A DNA stretch of 64,000 nt, taken from Crocinitomicaceae bacterium (GTDB lineage: Bacteria; Bacteroidota; Bacteroidia; Flavobacteriales_D; Crocinitomicaceae). The first letter of the stretch is position 1. Each line of letters starts with the position of its first letter. Position numbers and translations under genes: made by a program. The notes below the pieces were generated by a model that saw only the letters and a list, made by a program, of their open reading frames with translations, was not told the origin of the DNA and ran no database searches. The stretch spans positions 186,001 to 250,000 of the forward strand of contig JAHEIL010000045.1 of assembly GCA_024639405.1 (NCBI GenBank), read 5' to 3'. Shown here piece after piece: positions 45,761-53,967 of the stretch.

Positions 45761-46639
45761 TTAATCGTCTTTATGCCCCCTTGGATGAGCTTGTGAATAA
45801 ATACTCGTTAACTTTGAAAATGAATTATGCGTGTAAATTTGTGTGGCTGACAAATTAGCGTGGCCCAACAAATCTTTTAATGTCTCTAATCCTGCCCCAT
45901 TGTTTAACATATGAGTAGCAAATGAATGGCGCAAGATATGCGGACTGCATTTATCCAAATTCGTTACTCCACTAAGATAATAATTTATTTTTCTATATAC
46001 AAACTTAGGATACACTTTATTACCATTATTTAACACAAAAAAATTGATTGAAGAACCATTCAATTGAGCCAATAAATTAATATAGTGGCTAATTTGTTCT
46101 TGTAAAGCGCTTGAAATCGGAATAATTCGCTCTTTATTTCTTTTTCCTAGTACTTTTATTTGATTATTTTGAACATCAGTTTTTTTTAAATTGACAAGTT
46201 CACTCAAACGTATACCGGTTTGATAGAAGAATTCAAACATTAACCGATCTCTAATCCCACTAAAATCTGAAGAAAAAACAAGATCTAATTTTTCAGAAAT
46301 CAATTCTGACTCTTTTGCAAAAGATGGTAATCGTTTGGCATTTTTTGGTCCATTGACTTTAATCATTGGACTTGTTTCAATATAATCTTCTTTTTTAAAC
46401 CATTTAAAAAAAGTTCGCAAAGAAGAAAGTTTACGATTTACAGATTTATTTTCTACTCCATGTTCAATTAATTCAACCATCCAAGCCCTAACCAATTTTG
46501 AGTTGACTTCTTTAATGTCTTTCAAACTGTTGAGTTGAGCAAATTCAAAGAATTGTTGCACATCATTTGAATATGCAACTATGGTATGGGATGAATACCT
46601 TTTTTCTACTTGTAGATATGTGATAAATTTTTCGAGCAT
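45761..46639 (-). CDS. xerC: Tyrosine recombinase XerC
   Basis: The product is 292 aa. The N-terminal SAM-like DNA-binding domain (residues 1-90) precedes the catalytic domain. Active-site residues can be read as Arg144 (TGIRLSEL), Lys166 (GKRNKER), His234 and Arg237 (PHILRHSFATH), His260 (LLGHANLSATQIYTH) and the nucleophile Tyr269. With XerD it resolves chromosome dimers at dif. Chromosomal context between rpsU and hpf argues against a mobile-element integrase. The ATG directly abuts the U-tract of the rpsU terminator. Confidence 0.93.
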   Translation of the reverse strand: MLEKFITYLQVEKRYSSHTIVAYSNDVQQFFEFAQLNSLKDIKEVNSKLVRAWMVELIEHGVENKSVNRKLSSLRTFFKWFKKEDYIETSPMIKVNGPKNAKRLPSFAKESELISEKLDLVFSSDFSGIRDRLMFEFFYQTGIRLSELVNLKKTDVQNNQIKVLGKRNKERIIPISSALQEQISHYINLLAQLNGSSINFFVLNNGNKVYPKFVYRKINYYLSGVTNLDKCSPHILRHSFATHMLNNGAGLETLKDLLGHANLSATQIYTHNSFSKLTSIYSQAHPRGHKDD

Positions 46640-46664
46640 AAAAAAAGGAGCTATAAGCTCCTTT
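46640..46664 (-). terminator. Terminator/attenuator between rpsU and xerC
   Basis: The minus transcript has a 9-bp stem (AAAGGAGCT with AGCTCCTTT, 3-nt loop) running straight into about seven U residues, and the xerC ATG follows at once. It should end most rpsU transcripts and leave xerC-hpf to read-through. Confidence 0.8.
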
Positions 46665-46687
46665 ACGCATTTTTATAAAAATAGTTT

Positions 46688-46879
46688 CTACAATTCTGCA
46701 GAACGTAATTTCTGAATATAAGCTGCTTTAATTCTTCCTTGACGGTTCGTAATTGAAGGTTTAACAAACTCCTTACGACGACGTAATTCTTTCATGACAT
46801 TCGTTTTGTCATATTTTTTCTTGTACTTTTTAAGGGCTCTTTCGATGTTTTCTCCCTCTTTTACTGGAATAATTAGCAT
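46688..46879 (-). CDS. rpsU: 30S ribosomal protein S21 (bS21)
   Basis: The product is 63 aa. MLIIPVKEGENIERALKKYKKK and the basic RRRKEFVKPSITNRQGRIKAA tail are typical of bS21. In Flavobacterium ribosomes bS21 helps occlude the 16S anti-Shine-Dalgarno sequence. The leader here (about 29 nt from the predicted start site) shows no AGGAGG-like sequence, the nearest purines being AAGAAAA and TCAAGAT. It heads the rpsU-xerC-hpf unit. Confidence 0.96.
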   Translation of the reverse strand: MLIIPVKEGENIERALKKYKKKYDKTNVMKELRRRKEFVKPSITNRQGRIKAAYIQKLRSAEL

Positions 46880-46912
46880 ATCTTGATTATTATTATTTTC
46901 TTAATTGGGTTG

Positions 46913-46942
46913 CAAATATATAATTAAATTATTTATCCACAA
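46913..46942 (-). promoter_or_regulatory. Promoter of rpsU
   Basis: The minus strand shows TTG (46942-46940), a 19-nt spacer and TATATTTG (46920-46913), giving a leader of about 29 nt before the rpsU ATG. The -33 element lies near the 3' end of the upstream acyl-CoA dehydrogenase gene. Confidence 0.65.
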
Positions 46943-46945
46943 TAC

Positions 46946-48085
46946 TTATTTCAAAATTTCTCGAGAAATTACAATTTTTTGTATTTCTGAGGTTCCTTCA
47001 CCGATTGTCATCAAACGTGCATCTCTTAAATACTTCTCAGCAGGATACTCTTTTGTGTATCCGTATCCGCCCATAATTTGCATCGCTTCATTACCACATT
47101 TTACTGCAACTTCGCTAGCATAATATTTTGCGAAAGCACCTTGTTTTGTTAAATTTTGTTTTCTATTCTTTAAATCAGCAGCTTGATACGTCAACAGTTC
47201 TGCCGCTTCAACTTCTGTTGCCATATCTGCTAATTTAAAACCGATCGCTTGAAAATTTGCAATCGCTTGACCAAATTGCTCGCGTTCCTTTGCATACTTT
47301 AAAGCTGATTCATAAGCGCCTCTGGCAACTCCACAACTCAATGCTGCAATTGAAATTCTACCACCATCTAAAATTTGCATCGCTTGTTTGAAACCCATTC
47401 CAACTTGACCAATCACTTGACTTTCATGAATGCGAACATTGTCAAAAATTAATTCTGCTGTTTCACTTGCACGCACACCAAACTTATCTTTGATTTTCAC
47501 AGCAGAAAATCCTGGTGTTCCTTTTTCAACAATAAAAGCTGTAATTCCATTACTATCTAAAAGTTCACCTGTTCGAACTAATACAACAGCAACATCACCA
47601 GACAAGCCATGAGTAATCCAATTTTTAGAACCATTGATTACCCAGTATTCACCATCTTTAACACCAACTGTTTTCATTCGCATTGCATCAGAACCTGTAT
47701 TTGCTTCAGTTAAACCCCAAGCTCCAATCCATTCACCTGAAGCAAGTTTTGGCAAGTATTTCTTCTTTTGTTCTTCTGTTCCATGGTAATAAATATGACC
47801 TGTACATAATGAATTGTGTGCTGCAACACTTAATCCAACACCTCCACAGACTTTGCCTAACTCCATTAAAGCAGTTGCATATTCAAAATAACCGAATCCA
47901 GAACCTCCGTATTCTTCAGGAATATAAATTCCTAACAAACCTAATTCACCCATTTTTTTCATGGTTTCAACTGGGAAAAATTCGTCAGCATCCCATTGAT
48001 TCAAATTTGGTTTTATTTCTTTTTCAGCAAAATCACGCACCATTTGTGCAATCATTTTTTGATTTTCATTTAATTCAAAATTCAT
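46946..48085 (-). CDS. Acyl-CoA dehydrogenase
   Basis: The product is 379 aa, standard length. N-terminal helical domain; flavin/substrate signatures WGLTEANTGSDAMRMKT and NGSKNWITHG; C-terminal QIMGGYGYTKEYPAEKYLRDARLMTIGEGTSEIQ, where the Glu of GEGT is the expected catalytic base of the short/medium-chain class. It oxidises acyl-CoA to enoyl-CoA using FAD and passes electrons to ETF, in fatty-acid or branched-chain amino-acid breakdown. It lies 29 bp downstream of apt. The preferred chain length is not evident. Confidence 0.92.
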   Translation of the reverse strand: MNFELNENQKMIAQMVRDFAEKEIKPNLNQWDADEFFPVETMKKMGELGLLGIYIPEEYGGSGFGYFEYATALMELGKVCGGVGLSVAAHNSLCTGHIYYHGTEEQKKKYLPKLASGEWIGAWGLTEANTGSDAMRMKTVGVKDGEYWVINGSKNWITHGLSGDVAVVLVRTGELLDSNGITAFIVEKGTPGFSAVKIKDKFGVRASETAELIFDNVRIHESQVIGQVGMGFKQAMQILDGGRISIAALSCGVARGAYESALKYAKEREQFGQAIANFQAIGFKLADMATEVEAAELLTYQAADLKNRKQNLTKQGAFAKYYASEVAVKCGNEAMQIMGGYGYTKEYPAEKYLRDARLMTIGEGTSEIQKIVISREILK

Positions 48086-48114
48086 ATTGACTTTTTTATT
48101 TTAAATAAATCGCC

Positions 48115-48645
48115 TTAATAGCGTGTTAAATTAACAATATTATCGGTGTATTTTTTTAATATTTCTTCACCATTTAAAAAATCTAGAGCTACTAAAAAAT
48201 TAAATCCAGCTACTTCTCCCCCTGATTTCAATATCAATTCTGCAGCTGCTGCAGCAGAGCCTCCAGTTGCTAATAAATCATCGTGAATCAATACTTTGTC
48301 ACCTTTAGAAAGTGCATCTGTATGCATTTCAATAGTAGCGCTTCCATATTCTAAATCATAAGAAAAACTAATTTTTTCATATGGTAATTTACCTTGTTTT
48401 CTAATCAAGATAAAAGGTAGTCCTAATCGCATTGCAAGTGGATATCCAAATAAAAAACCTCTGCTTTCAATCCCCGCAACCGCTTGAATATTTGCTGATT
48501 TATATAAATTTTCTAAATGGTCTAACACATTATTAGAAAGGGATGGATTCAACATGATTGTTGAAATATCTTTAAATAAGATTCCTTCTTTTGGAAAATT
48601 AGGAATGTCTCGAATTACTGCTTTTAGTTGTTGTTCAATATTCAT
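48115..48645 (-). CDS. apt: Adenine phosphoribosyltransferase
   Basis: The product is 176 aa. FPKEGILFKDIST near the N-terminus, GIESRGFLFGYPLA, and the PRPP-binding loop VLIHDDLLATGG (118-129) identify Apt. It converts adenine plus PRPP to AMP in purine salvage. The gene starts one base after the stop of the helix-hairpin-helix gene and has a promoter-like box overlapping that gene's last codons. Confidence 0.95.
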   Translation of the reverse strand: MNIEQQLKAVIRDIPNFPKEGILFKDISTIMLNPSLSNNVLDHLENLYKSANIQAVAGIESRGFLFGYPLAMRLGLPFILIRKQGKLPYEKISFSYDLEYGSATIEMHTDALSKGDKVLIHDDLLATGGSAAAAAELILKSGGEVAGFNFLVALDFLNGEEILKKYTDNIVNLTRY

Positions 48646-48646
48646 G

Positions 48647-49519
48647 CTACAAAGATAAGTACGGTTTTAATTTATCAAACAATTCTTCATCAATTAATAC
48701 ACATTCTTTTATTTCTTCTATTGACCTGAATGCGCCACCTTTTTGATTTCTCATTTTCACTAAAGCATTTGCTTGGTTCCAATTAAAATATGGATGTGCT
48801 TTAAAATCAGCAGCTAATGCGCTATTGATGTCTATTTTCCGAATATCTTGTAAGGTAATAAAAATCAATCCTTCAATTGCATTGTACTTTTCGAGGTCAA
48901 ATTTCCACACTTCTAATAATTGTGTTTTTTTGTAAAATCCACCAATTTTATCTCGGTACTTCAAAATATTTTTTGCAAAAAAAGTACCAATTCCTGGTAA
49001 AATTTCTAGTTCTTCTTGAGTGGCTGTGTTAATAAACAGCAGGTGTTTTTTTTCTGTTTCTAATTTTCGTTCTACTGTTTGAATTTGTTTGGTGTTTTTT
49101 TCAGGATAAAAGGTAGAATCTTTTATTAGGTTGAATAATTCTGAAGGAATAACAACTATTTTTTGTAATTGATCATTGGAATAAATACCTCTTTTAATAA
49201 ATTTTAAAATTACAGCAACTTGTTTTTTAGACAATCCTAATTTTAACCAATCTTTTTCCTTGTATGAATTGGGATCAAATTTTTGAGGCGGAAGATAAAA
49301 CTTATTTTTTTTTGAATATCTATTTTTCTTATAAAAGAACTTTTTCTTGTAGTGATTTTTAGTAAGCAGTTGAATTTTAGACGCTTCAATAGTGATTATT
49401 TCTTTTGGAGAAAAGAAGAGTATAATTCGCGGTACAAATAAAATCATCAACGAAATGAAGATGAAAATTAAAACGCCTCGTTTATTTCTAGCCGAGACAA
49501 AGAATGTTGGTGGTTTCAC
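48647..49519 (-). CDS. Helix-hairpin-helix membrane protein (ComEA-like HhH); GTG start
   Basis: The product is 290 aa. One membrane segment (~14-35) is followed by a very basic region and then repeated helix-hairpin-helix units: LKLGLSKKQVAVILKFIKRG, INTATQEELEILPGIGTFFAKNILKYRDKIGGF and INSALAADFKAHPYFNWNQANALVKMRNQKG. The family binds DNA non-specifically and ComEA relatives act in DNA uptake; a role here is inferred. The GTG start overlaps the permease stop as GTGA. Confidence 0.8.
   Translation of the reverse strand: MKPPTFFVSARNKRGVLIFIFISLMILFVPRIILFFSPKEIITIEASKIQLLTKNHYKKKFFYKKNRYSKKNKFYLPPQKFDPNSYKEKDWLKLGLSKKQVAVILKFIKRGIYSNDQLQKIVVIPSELFNLIKDSTFYPEKNTKQIQTVERKLETEKKHLLFINTATQEELEILPGIGTFFAKNILKYRDKIGGFYKKTQLLEVWKFDLEKYNAIEGLIFITLQDIRKIDINSALAADFKAHPYFNWNQANALVKMRNQKGGAFRSIEEIKECVLIDEELFDKLKPYLSL
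48650..48678 (-). promoter_or_regulatory. Candidate internal promoter of apt, leaderless arrangement
   Basis: The minus strand has TTG (48678-48676), an 18-nt spacer and TATCTTTG (48657-48650), then TAGC and the apt ATG. The box is also the last three sense codons of the upstream gene, so coding constraint could mimic it; the consensus -33 spacing supports a real promoter. Confidence 0.5.
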
Positions 49520-50943
49520 TTTTTATTATTAAAAAAATATATTGGTATTCCTAAAACGATAATAATTAAACTTATGCATGAATTTTTTGTGTCATAAATA
49601 ATTAAATCAACACAAATAAAAAGTGTTAATGCACTATAAATTATAGGAATAAATGGGTAACCAAAAGCTTTGTATGGACGTTCCGTTTCTGGTTCTTTTT
49701 TTCGTAAGATAAACAATCCTGCAATTGTCAAAATATAAAATAACAGCGAAGCAAAAGTCGAGAATACAATTAAATCTTTATAAGTACCCGTTAAACATAA
49801 TGCAGATGCCCAAAGACATTGTATCCACAACGCAATTCCTGGCACATTATATTGATTTATTTTTCCAGCTTTTTTAAAAAACAAACCATCTTTTGACATC
49901 GCATAAAACAAACGTGATCCAGCTAAAATAAGTCCATTGTTACACCCAAAAGTTGAAACCATAATCAATATCGCCATGATTGAAGCGCCAATTCCTCCAA
50001 AAATTACAGATGCAGCAGCAGCGCCAACACGATCATTTTGCGCAAATTTGATGCCGTTTTCAAGGACTGTAGTCCCACCTGGAACTCCAACAGGTAACAA
50101 GGCTAAATAAGCCAAGTTGGCTAAAATATAGATCAATGTTACAATTAGCGTTCCTAATAATAAACTTCTTGGAATATTCTTTTTTGGGTCTTTTATTTCA
50201 CCTGCAATAAATGTTACATTATTCCATGCATCGGAAGAAAATAGCGAATTGATAATTGTAGAACCCATCGCTCCTAGTAAAGCAAACCCTACTAAAGGTT
50301 TGGCAGAAACAAAATTACCATTTTCATCTACCATGGTTCTTGATGCATCCCAAACATGTTGGAAATTATTAACTAAAGTGTCTGTTTTAAAAGCATAAGC
50401 AAAACCTAATACAATCAATGCAAACAGTGCGCCAATTTTTGCAGTTGTGAAAATTAATTGAATAAATTTTCCATTTTCAACTCCTCTAGAATTTATAAAT
50501 GTTAAGAAAACAATCATAATAATAGCTAGAATTTGGGAAAACGTAACTTGAAAAGCTGAACCTATTGCAAAAAACACATTGTTTAATTCTGGAAAAAAAA
50601 CAGCTGTATATTTTGCAAAAGCAACTGCTACAGCTGCAATTACACCTGTTTGAATTACAGTAAATACGGTCCAGCCATACAAAAAGGAAATCAATCTTCC
50701 ATAAGCTCGTTGAATGTAAACATATTGTCCTCCAGCATTAGGCATCATACCTGCTAATTCACCATAACTTAACGCTGCAAAAACAGTGATTAAACCAGTA
50801 ATTAACCACAAAACTAACATCCATCCAACAGAACCTATGTCACGCATCATTAAAGTTGTGACAATAAAAATACCAGAACCAATCATTGATCCAGCAACAA
50901 TACTCGTTGCATCAGCTAAACCAAGCGTTCTTTTTAATTCCAT
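49516..50943 (-). CDS. APC-family amino acid permease
   Basis: The product is 475 aa with 12 hydrophobic segments. The first helix region GLADATSIVAGSMIGSGIFIVTT contains the unwound G-S/G-I-G-S-G-I-F motif typical of APC transporters. It follows a second permease by 14 bp, so both are expressed together. It is an inner-membrane uptake or exchange protein for amino acids; the substrate cannot be named. Confidence 0.9.
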   Translation of the reverse strand: MELKRTLGLADATSIVAGSMIGSGIFIVTTLMMRDIGSVGWMLVLWLITGLITVFAALSYGELAGMMPNAGGQYVYIQRAYGRLISFLYGWTVFTVIQTGVIAAVAVAFAKYTAVFFPELNNVFFAIGSAFQVTFSQILAIIMIVFLTFINSRGVENGKFIQLIFTTAKIGALFALIVLGFAYAFKTDTLVNNFQHVWDASRTMVDENGNFVSAKPLVGFALLGAMGSTIINSLFSSDAWNNVTFIAGEIKDPKKNIPRSLLLGTLIVTLIYILANLAYLALLPVGVPGGTTVLENGIKFAQNDRVGAAAASVIFGGIGASIMAILIMVSTFGCNNGLILAGSRLFYAMSKDGLFFKKAGKINQYNVPGIALWIQCLWASALCLTGTYKDLIVFSTFASLLFYILTIAGLFILRKKEPETERPYKAFGYPFIPIIYSALTLFICVDLIIYDTKNSCISLIIIVLGIPIYFFNNKK

Positions 50944-50957
50944 TGTTGAAAGATCTA

Positions 50958-52775
50958 TTAATCTTCTAATGTTTCAGAAGCGTTGACGATTGCGTCATGT
51001 CCTTTCAATGATTGTTCATATTCCCATTCATTCAAATGGCTATTTTTTCTAGAATACATGAAGTAAACGATTACTCCTAAAGCTGTCCATACTAAAAATG
51101 CTACCCACGTTTCAGGTCGAACAAAATACATCAAAGCAACATTGAATAAAACACCCAATGGTCCGATTATATACAAACCTGGTGTTTTAAAAGGTCTATC
51201 CAGTTGAGGTTGTTTTACTCTTAAAACTACAACGGCTAAAGAAATCATAGAGAATGCTAATAATGTTCCCATAGAACACATTTCAGAAACACTATTGATT
51301 GGTGTTACAGCTGCAACAACTGATATGATTCCACCCACTAAGAATGTGCTTCGAGATGGTGTTTTGTATTTTGGATGAATAAAACCAAACATTTTCTTTG
51401 GAAGTAATCCATCTTTCGCCATTCCAAGGAAGATACGTGTTTGACCCAACATCATCACTAACATTACAGAAATTAAACCAGCAGTTGCGGCGATTACAAT
51501 AATGTATACAGCCCATGTTAAACCAACACCTGCAAAAGCTGAAGCTACTGGTGCACGCATATCTAATTCATTGTATTTAACCATTCCTGTTAAAACCAAG
51601 GACACCAAAATATAGAGGACAGTACAGATAATCAAAGAAGCCATAATGGCAAAAGGAATGTCTTTTTTCGGATTTTTTGCTTCTCCTGCTTGCGTTGAAA
51701 CTGCATCAAAACCAATATACGCAAAGAACACAATTGTAGCTGCGGTTAATACCCCACCAATTCCAAAATGACTATCACCTTTGTAATCTGTATATTCGTT
51801 TGGAATGAATGGCGTCCAGTTAGCCGTATTGATATAAAAAGCACCTGCAATAATTACAAACAGTACTACAGCAACTTTTAAAATAACGATGATGTTATTA
51901 GTTTTAGCTGCTTCTTTAATTCCTTTTACTAAAATTGAAGTTACCACCCATGTAATTAAAAATGCTGGTAAATTGATTGCGAATCCTGAAAAACTAGTAT
52001 TCGAGTAGTGTTTATTTAATTCAGCCATGTTTGAACCATTGGCTAAATCAATAACAGTAACTGGACTCTTAGCTTCTTTCACTAAACCAAAAGCTTCTTT
52101 AGAGCTTCTTAACCCTTCCTTAATTGTTTGCATATCTGGTAAAGAAGATTGAATGTATTTCACTACCTCTTTGCTGTTATGCAATCCCATCGATTTTAAT
52201 GCTTCTTTCTTTTCTACCAAAGCATTTTTCAAAGTCGCTAAATCTAATTTTGGATTGATTGATGCTAAATATTCTTGGATTTGAGTTACACCCATTGCAT
52301 CCGTAATTGTAGCTTTAGCAGTTGTGGCATCCATCATTAACCAAATGGGTAAATGAACATGAAATAAGTCTAATAATTTCCCGAAATAACCACTCCAACT
52401 AACAGCGACAGTGGTTGCTCCCATCATGTATTCCAGTATCAAATTCCAACCAATAATCCAAGCGAAAATTTCACCAACTGTGCCGTAAGAATAAGCATAA
52501 GCAGAACCTTCAACAGGTAATACTGATGAAAACTCTGCATAACATAGCGAAGCGAATAAACAACCAACACCAGCAATTACAAAGGCAAGTGCAAGCGCTG
52601 GACCTGCATGGTCATGTGCTGCTATTCCTGTTAAAGTAAAGATTCCTCCACCTATAATTGCGCCAATTCCTAATGAAGTCAAGCCCCATCTTCCTAAGAT
52701 ACGGTTCAAACTACTTTTTTTCATTTCTGCCTCAAATAAGGCCATCGGTTTTTTACGCCACGGACTTCTTGCCAT
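50958..52775 (-). CDS. APC-family (CAT-like) amino acid permease with large TM3-TM4 insertion
   Basis: The product is 605 aa, some 100 longer than usual. The APC signature is SLGIGAIIGGGIFTLTG (34-50), then FASLCYAEFSSVLPVEGSAYAYSY. Between TM3 (~110-135) and TM4 (~266-285) lies a charged, helix-rich insertion (~148-262: IQEYLASINPK, KKEALKSMGLHNSKEVVKYIQ) predicted to face the periplasm. The remainder is a normal transporter ending in a cytoplasmic tail (NEWEYEQSLKGHD). First gene of the permease pair. Confidence 0.88.
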   Translation of the reverse strand: MARSPWRKKPMALFEAEMKKSSLNRILGRWGLTSLGIGAIIGGGIFTLTGIAAHDHAGPALALAFVIAGVGCLFASLCYAEFSSVLPVEGSAYAYSYGTVGEIFAWIIGWNLILEYMMGATTVAVSWSGYFGKLLDLFHVHLPIWLMMDATTAKATITDAMGVTQIQEYLASINPKLDLATLKNALVEKKEALKSMGLHNSKEVVKYIQSSLPDMQTIKEGLRSSKEAFGLVKEAKSPVTVIDLANGSNMAELNKHYSNTSFSGFAINLPAFLITWVVTSILVKGIKEAAKTNNIIVILKVAVVLFVIIAGAFYINTANWTPFIPNEYTDYKGDSHFGIGGVLTAATIVFFAYIGFDAVSTQAGEAKNPKKDIPFAIMASLIICTVLYILVSLVLTGMVKYNELDMRAPVASAFAGVGLTWAVYIIVIAATAGLISVMLVMMLGQTRIFLGMAKDGLLPKKMFGFIHPKYKTPSRSTFLVGGIISVVAAVTPINSVSEMCSMGTLLAFSMISLAVVVLRVKQPQLDRPFKTPGLYIIGPLGVLFNVALMYFVRPETWVAFLVWTALGVIVYFMYSRKNSHLNEWEYEQSLKGHDAIVNASETLED

Positions 52776-52838
52776 CGTATGTTCTAATTTTGGTTAAGTG
52801 ATAAAGATAGAAAAATTCTCTTATATCAAACGATAAAT

Positions 52839-53720
52839 TTATAAAATGGAGAATGTTTCTTCCAACGTTTTAGGATTATAACCTAATTCTATTCGAGCTT
52901 TTGATAAGTCAAATCCTGTTTTTGGTGGACGTTTAGCAGGTTGATTCAAATTCAAGCTACTTGATTTTGTCAAGTTTTTTGTAGAAAGGTTAAAAAAGTG
53001 TGCAATTTTTTCAACTATTTCGAAGATTGAAAAAGTTGTTGGACCTGATATATGATAGATGCCAATTTTGTTCAATTCACAAATACGAATACACGCCCAA
53101 GCAAGATCGTTTGCCCAAGTAGGCGCTCGAAATTGATCATCAATAATTGCTAATGCTTGTTCTTTTTCAAGTGCCTCTTTCGCCCAATAAATAATATTAC
53201 TTCTAGATAAATTGTTAGCTGTACCATAAACAATAATGGTTCGAACGATTGACCAATTAGAATATGCTGATTCATTTAATAATTGCTCAGCATTTACTTT
53301 AGAATGCGCATAAACACTTAAAGGATTCACTTGATCTTCTTCTTTGTAGTTTCCTTTTACACCATCAAAAACGAAATCAGTTGATAATAATTGAAAATGT
53401 GCATTGAATTTTTTGGAAGCTTCAAATAATAATTTTACAGATTCAAAATTGATTCGATTGCATTCATCAGGCTGTTGTTCACAGTGATCAACATTTGTCA
53501 TTGCAGCAGTGTGTATAATGTGCGTTGGTTGAAATTGTTTAAAAACCATTTCAATTTCACTAGCATCAGAAATATCCATTTGTTGATAGTTGACTTTTGG
53601 GCAACTTGGGTTTCTGTTTTCTCCTTTAGATGTCGCTAAAAAAAGTGTTGAAGAATGATTCAATTGATCAACTATTTTTTGACCAAGTAAACCATTTGAA
53701 CCTGTAATTAGTATTCTCAT
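52839..53720 (-). CDS. RmlD-like NAD(P)-dependent sugar reductase (dTDP-4-dehydrorhamnose reductase family)
   Basis: The product is 293 aa. MRILITGSNGLLGQKIV gives the nucleotide-binding GxxGxxG-like loop, HTAAMTNVDHCE is the RmlD core motif, and VYAHSKVNAE is the Tyr-x3-Lys catalytic pair. Family members reduce dTDP-4-keto-rhamnose, but relatives such as MAT2B-like proteins have other roles. No rmlABC is in this window, so the rhamnose assignment is uncertain. It is the last gene after the PspC-domain protein. Confidence 0.83.
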   Translation of the reverse strand: MRILITGSNGLLGQKIVDQLNHSSTLFLATSKGENRNPSCPKVNYQQMDISDASEIEMVFKQFQPTHIIHTAAMTNVDHCEQQPDECNRINFESVKLLFEASKKFNAHFQLLSTDFVFDGVKGNYKEEDQVNPLSVYAHSKVNAEQLLNESAYSNWSIVRTIIVYGTANNLSRSNIIYWAKEALEKEQALAIIDDQFRAPTWANDLAWACIRICELNKIGIYHISGPTTFSIFEIVEKIAHFFNLSTKNLTKSSSLNLNQPAKRPPKTGFDLSKARIELGYNPKTLEETFSIL

Positions 53721-53730
53721 AAATTCTTTT

Positions 53731-53967
53731 TTATAATTCCCAAATAGAATTTCTTCGTTTTTTCTGAAATTTAAAATAATGTTTATGCTCTAATATCCAA
53801 GCCATTGCAATGTAAAGAACTAACGGAGAACCCAAGGTTACAAATGAGGTATAAATAAATCCTAATCGAACTTTAGATGATTCAATTCCAAGTTTTTTGG
53901 CCCACCAAGAGCAAACACCAAACGAGCGCAATTCAAAAAAAAACAATATCTTTTGTATTAATTTCAT
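53731..53967 (-). CDS. Small PspC-domain membrane protein
   Basis: The product is 78 aa from the ATG at 53967, which overlaps the DUF2851 stop as ATGA. An earlier ATG at 54006 would overlap by 43 bp and adds nothing recognisable. FGVCSWWAKKLGIESSKVRLGFIYTSF followed by a hydrophobic PLVLYIAMAWIL segment is the PspC fold seen in phage-shock envelope-stress proteins. The tail is strongly basic. Envelope-stress function is inferred. Confidence 0.8.
   Translation of the reverse strand: MKLIQKILFFFELRSFGVCSWWAKKLGIESSKVRLGFIYTSFVTLGSPLVLYIAMAWILEHKHYFKFQKKRRNSIWEL

Noticed and set aside
45761-46639. Tyrosine recombinase as a sign of an integrated mobile element
   Set aside because: Sequence and position (rpsU-xerC-hpf) fit chromosomal XerC; no att-like repeats flank the nearby tRNA genes.
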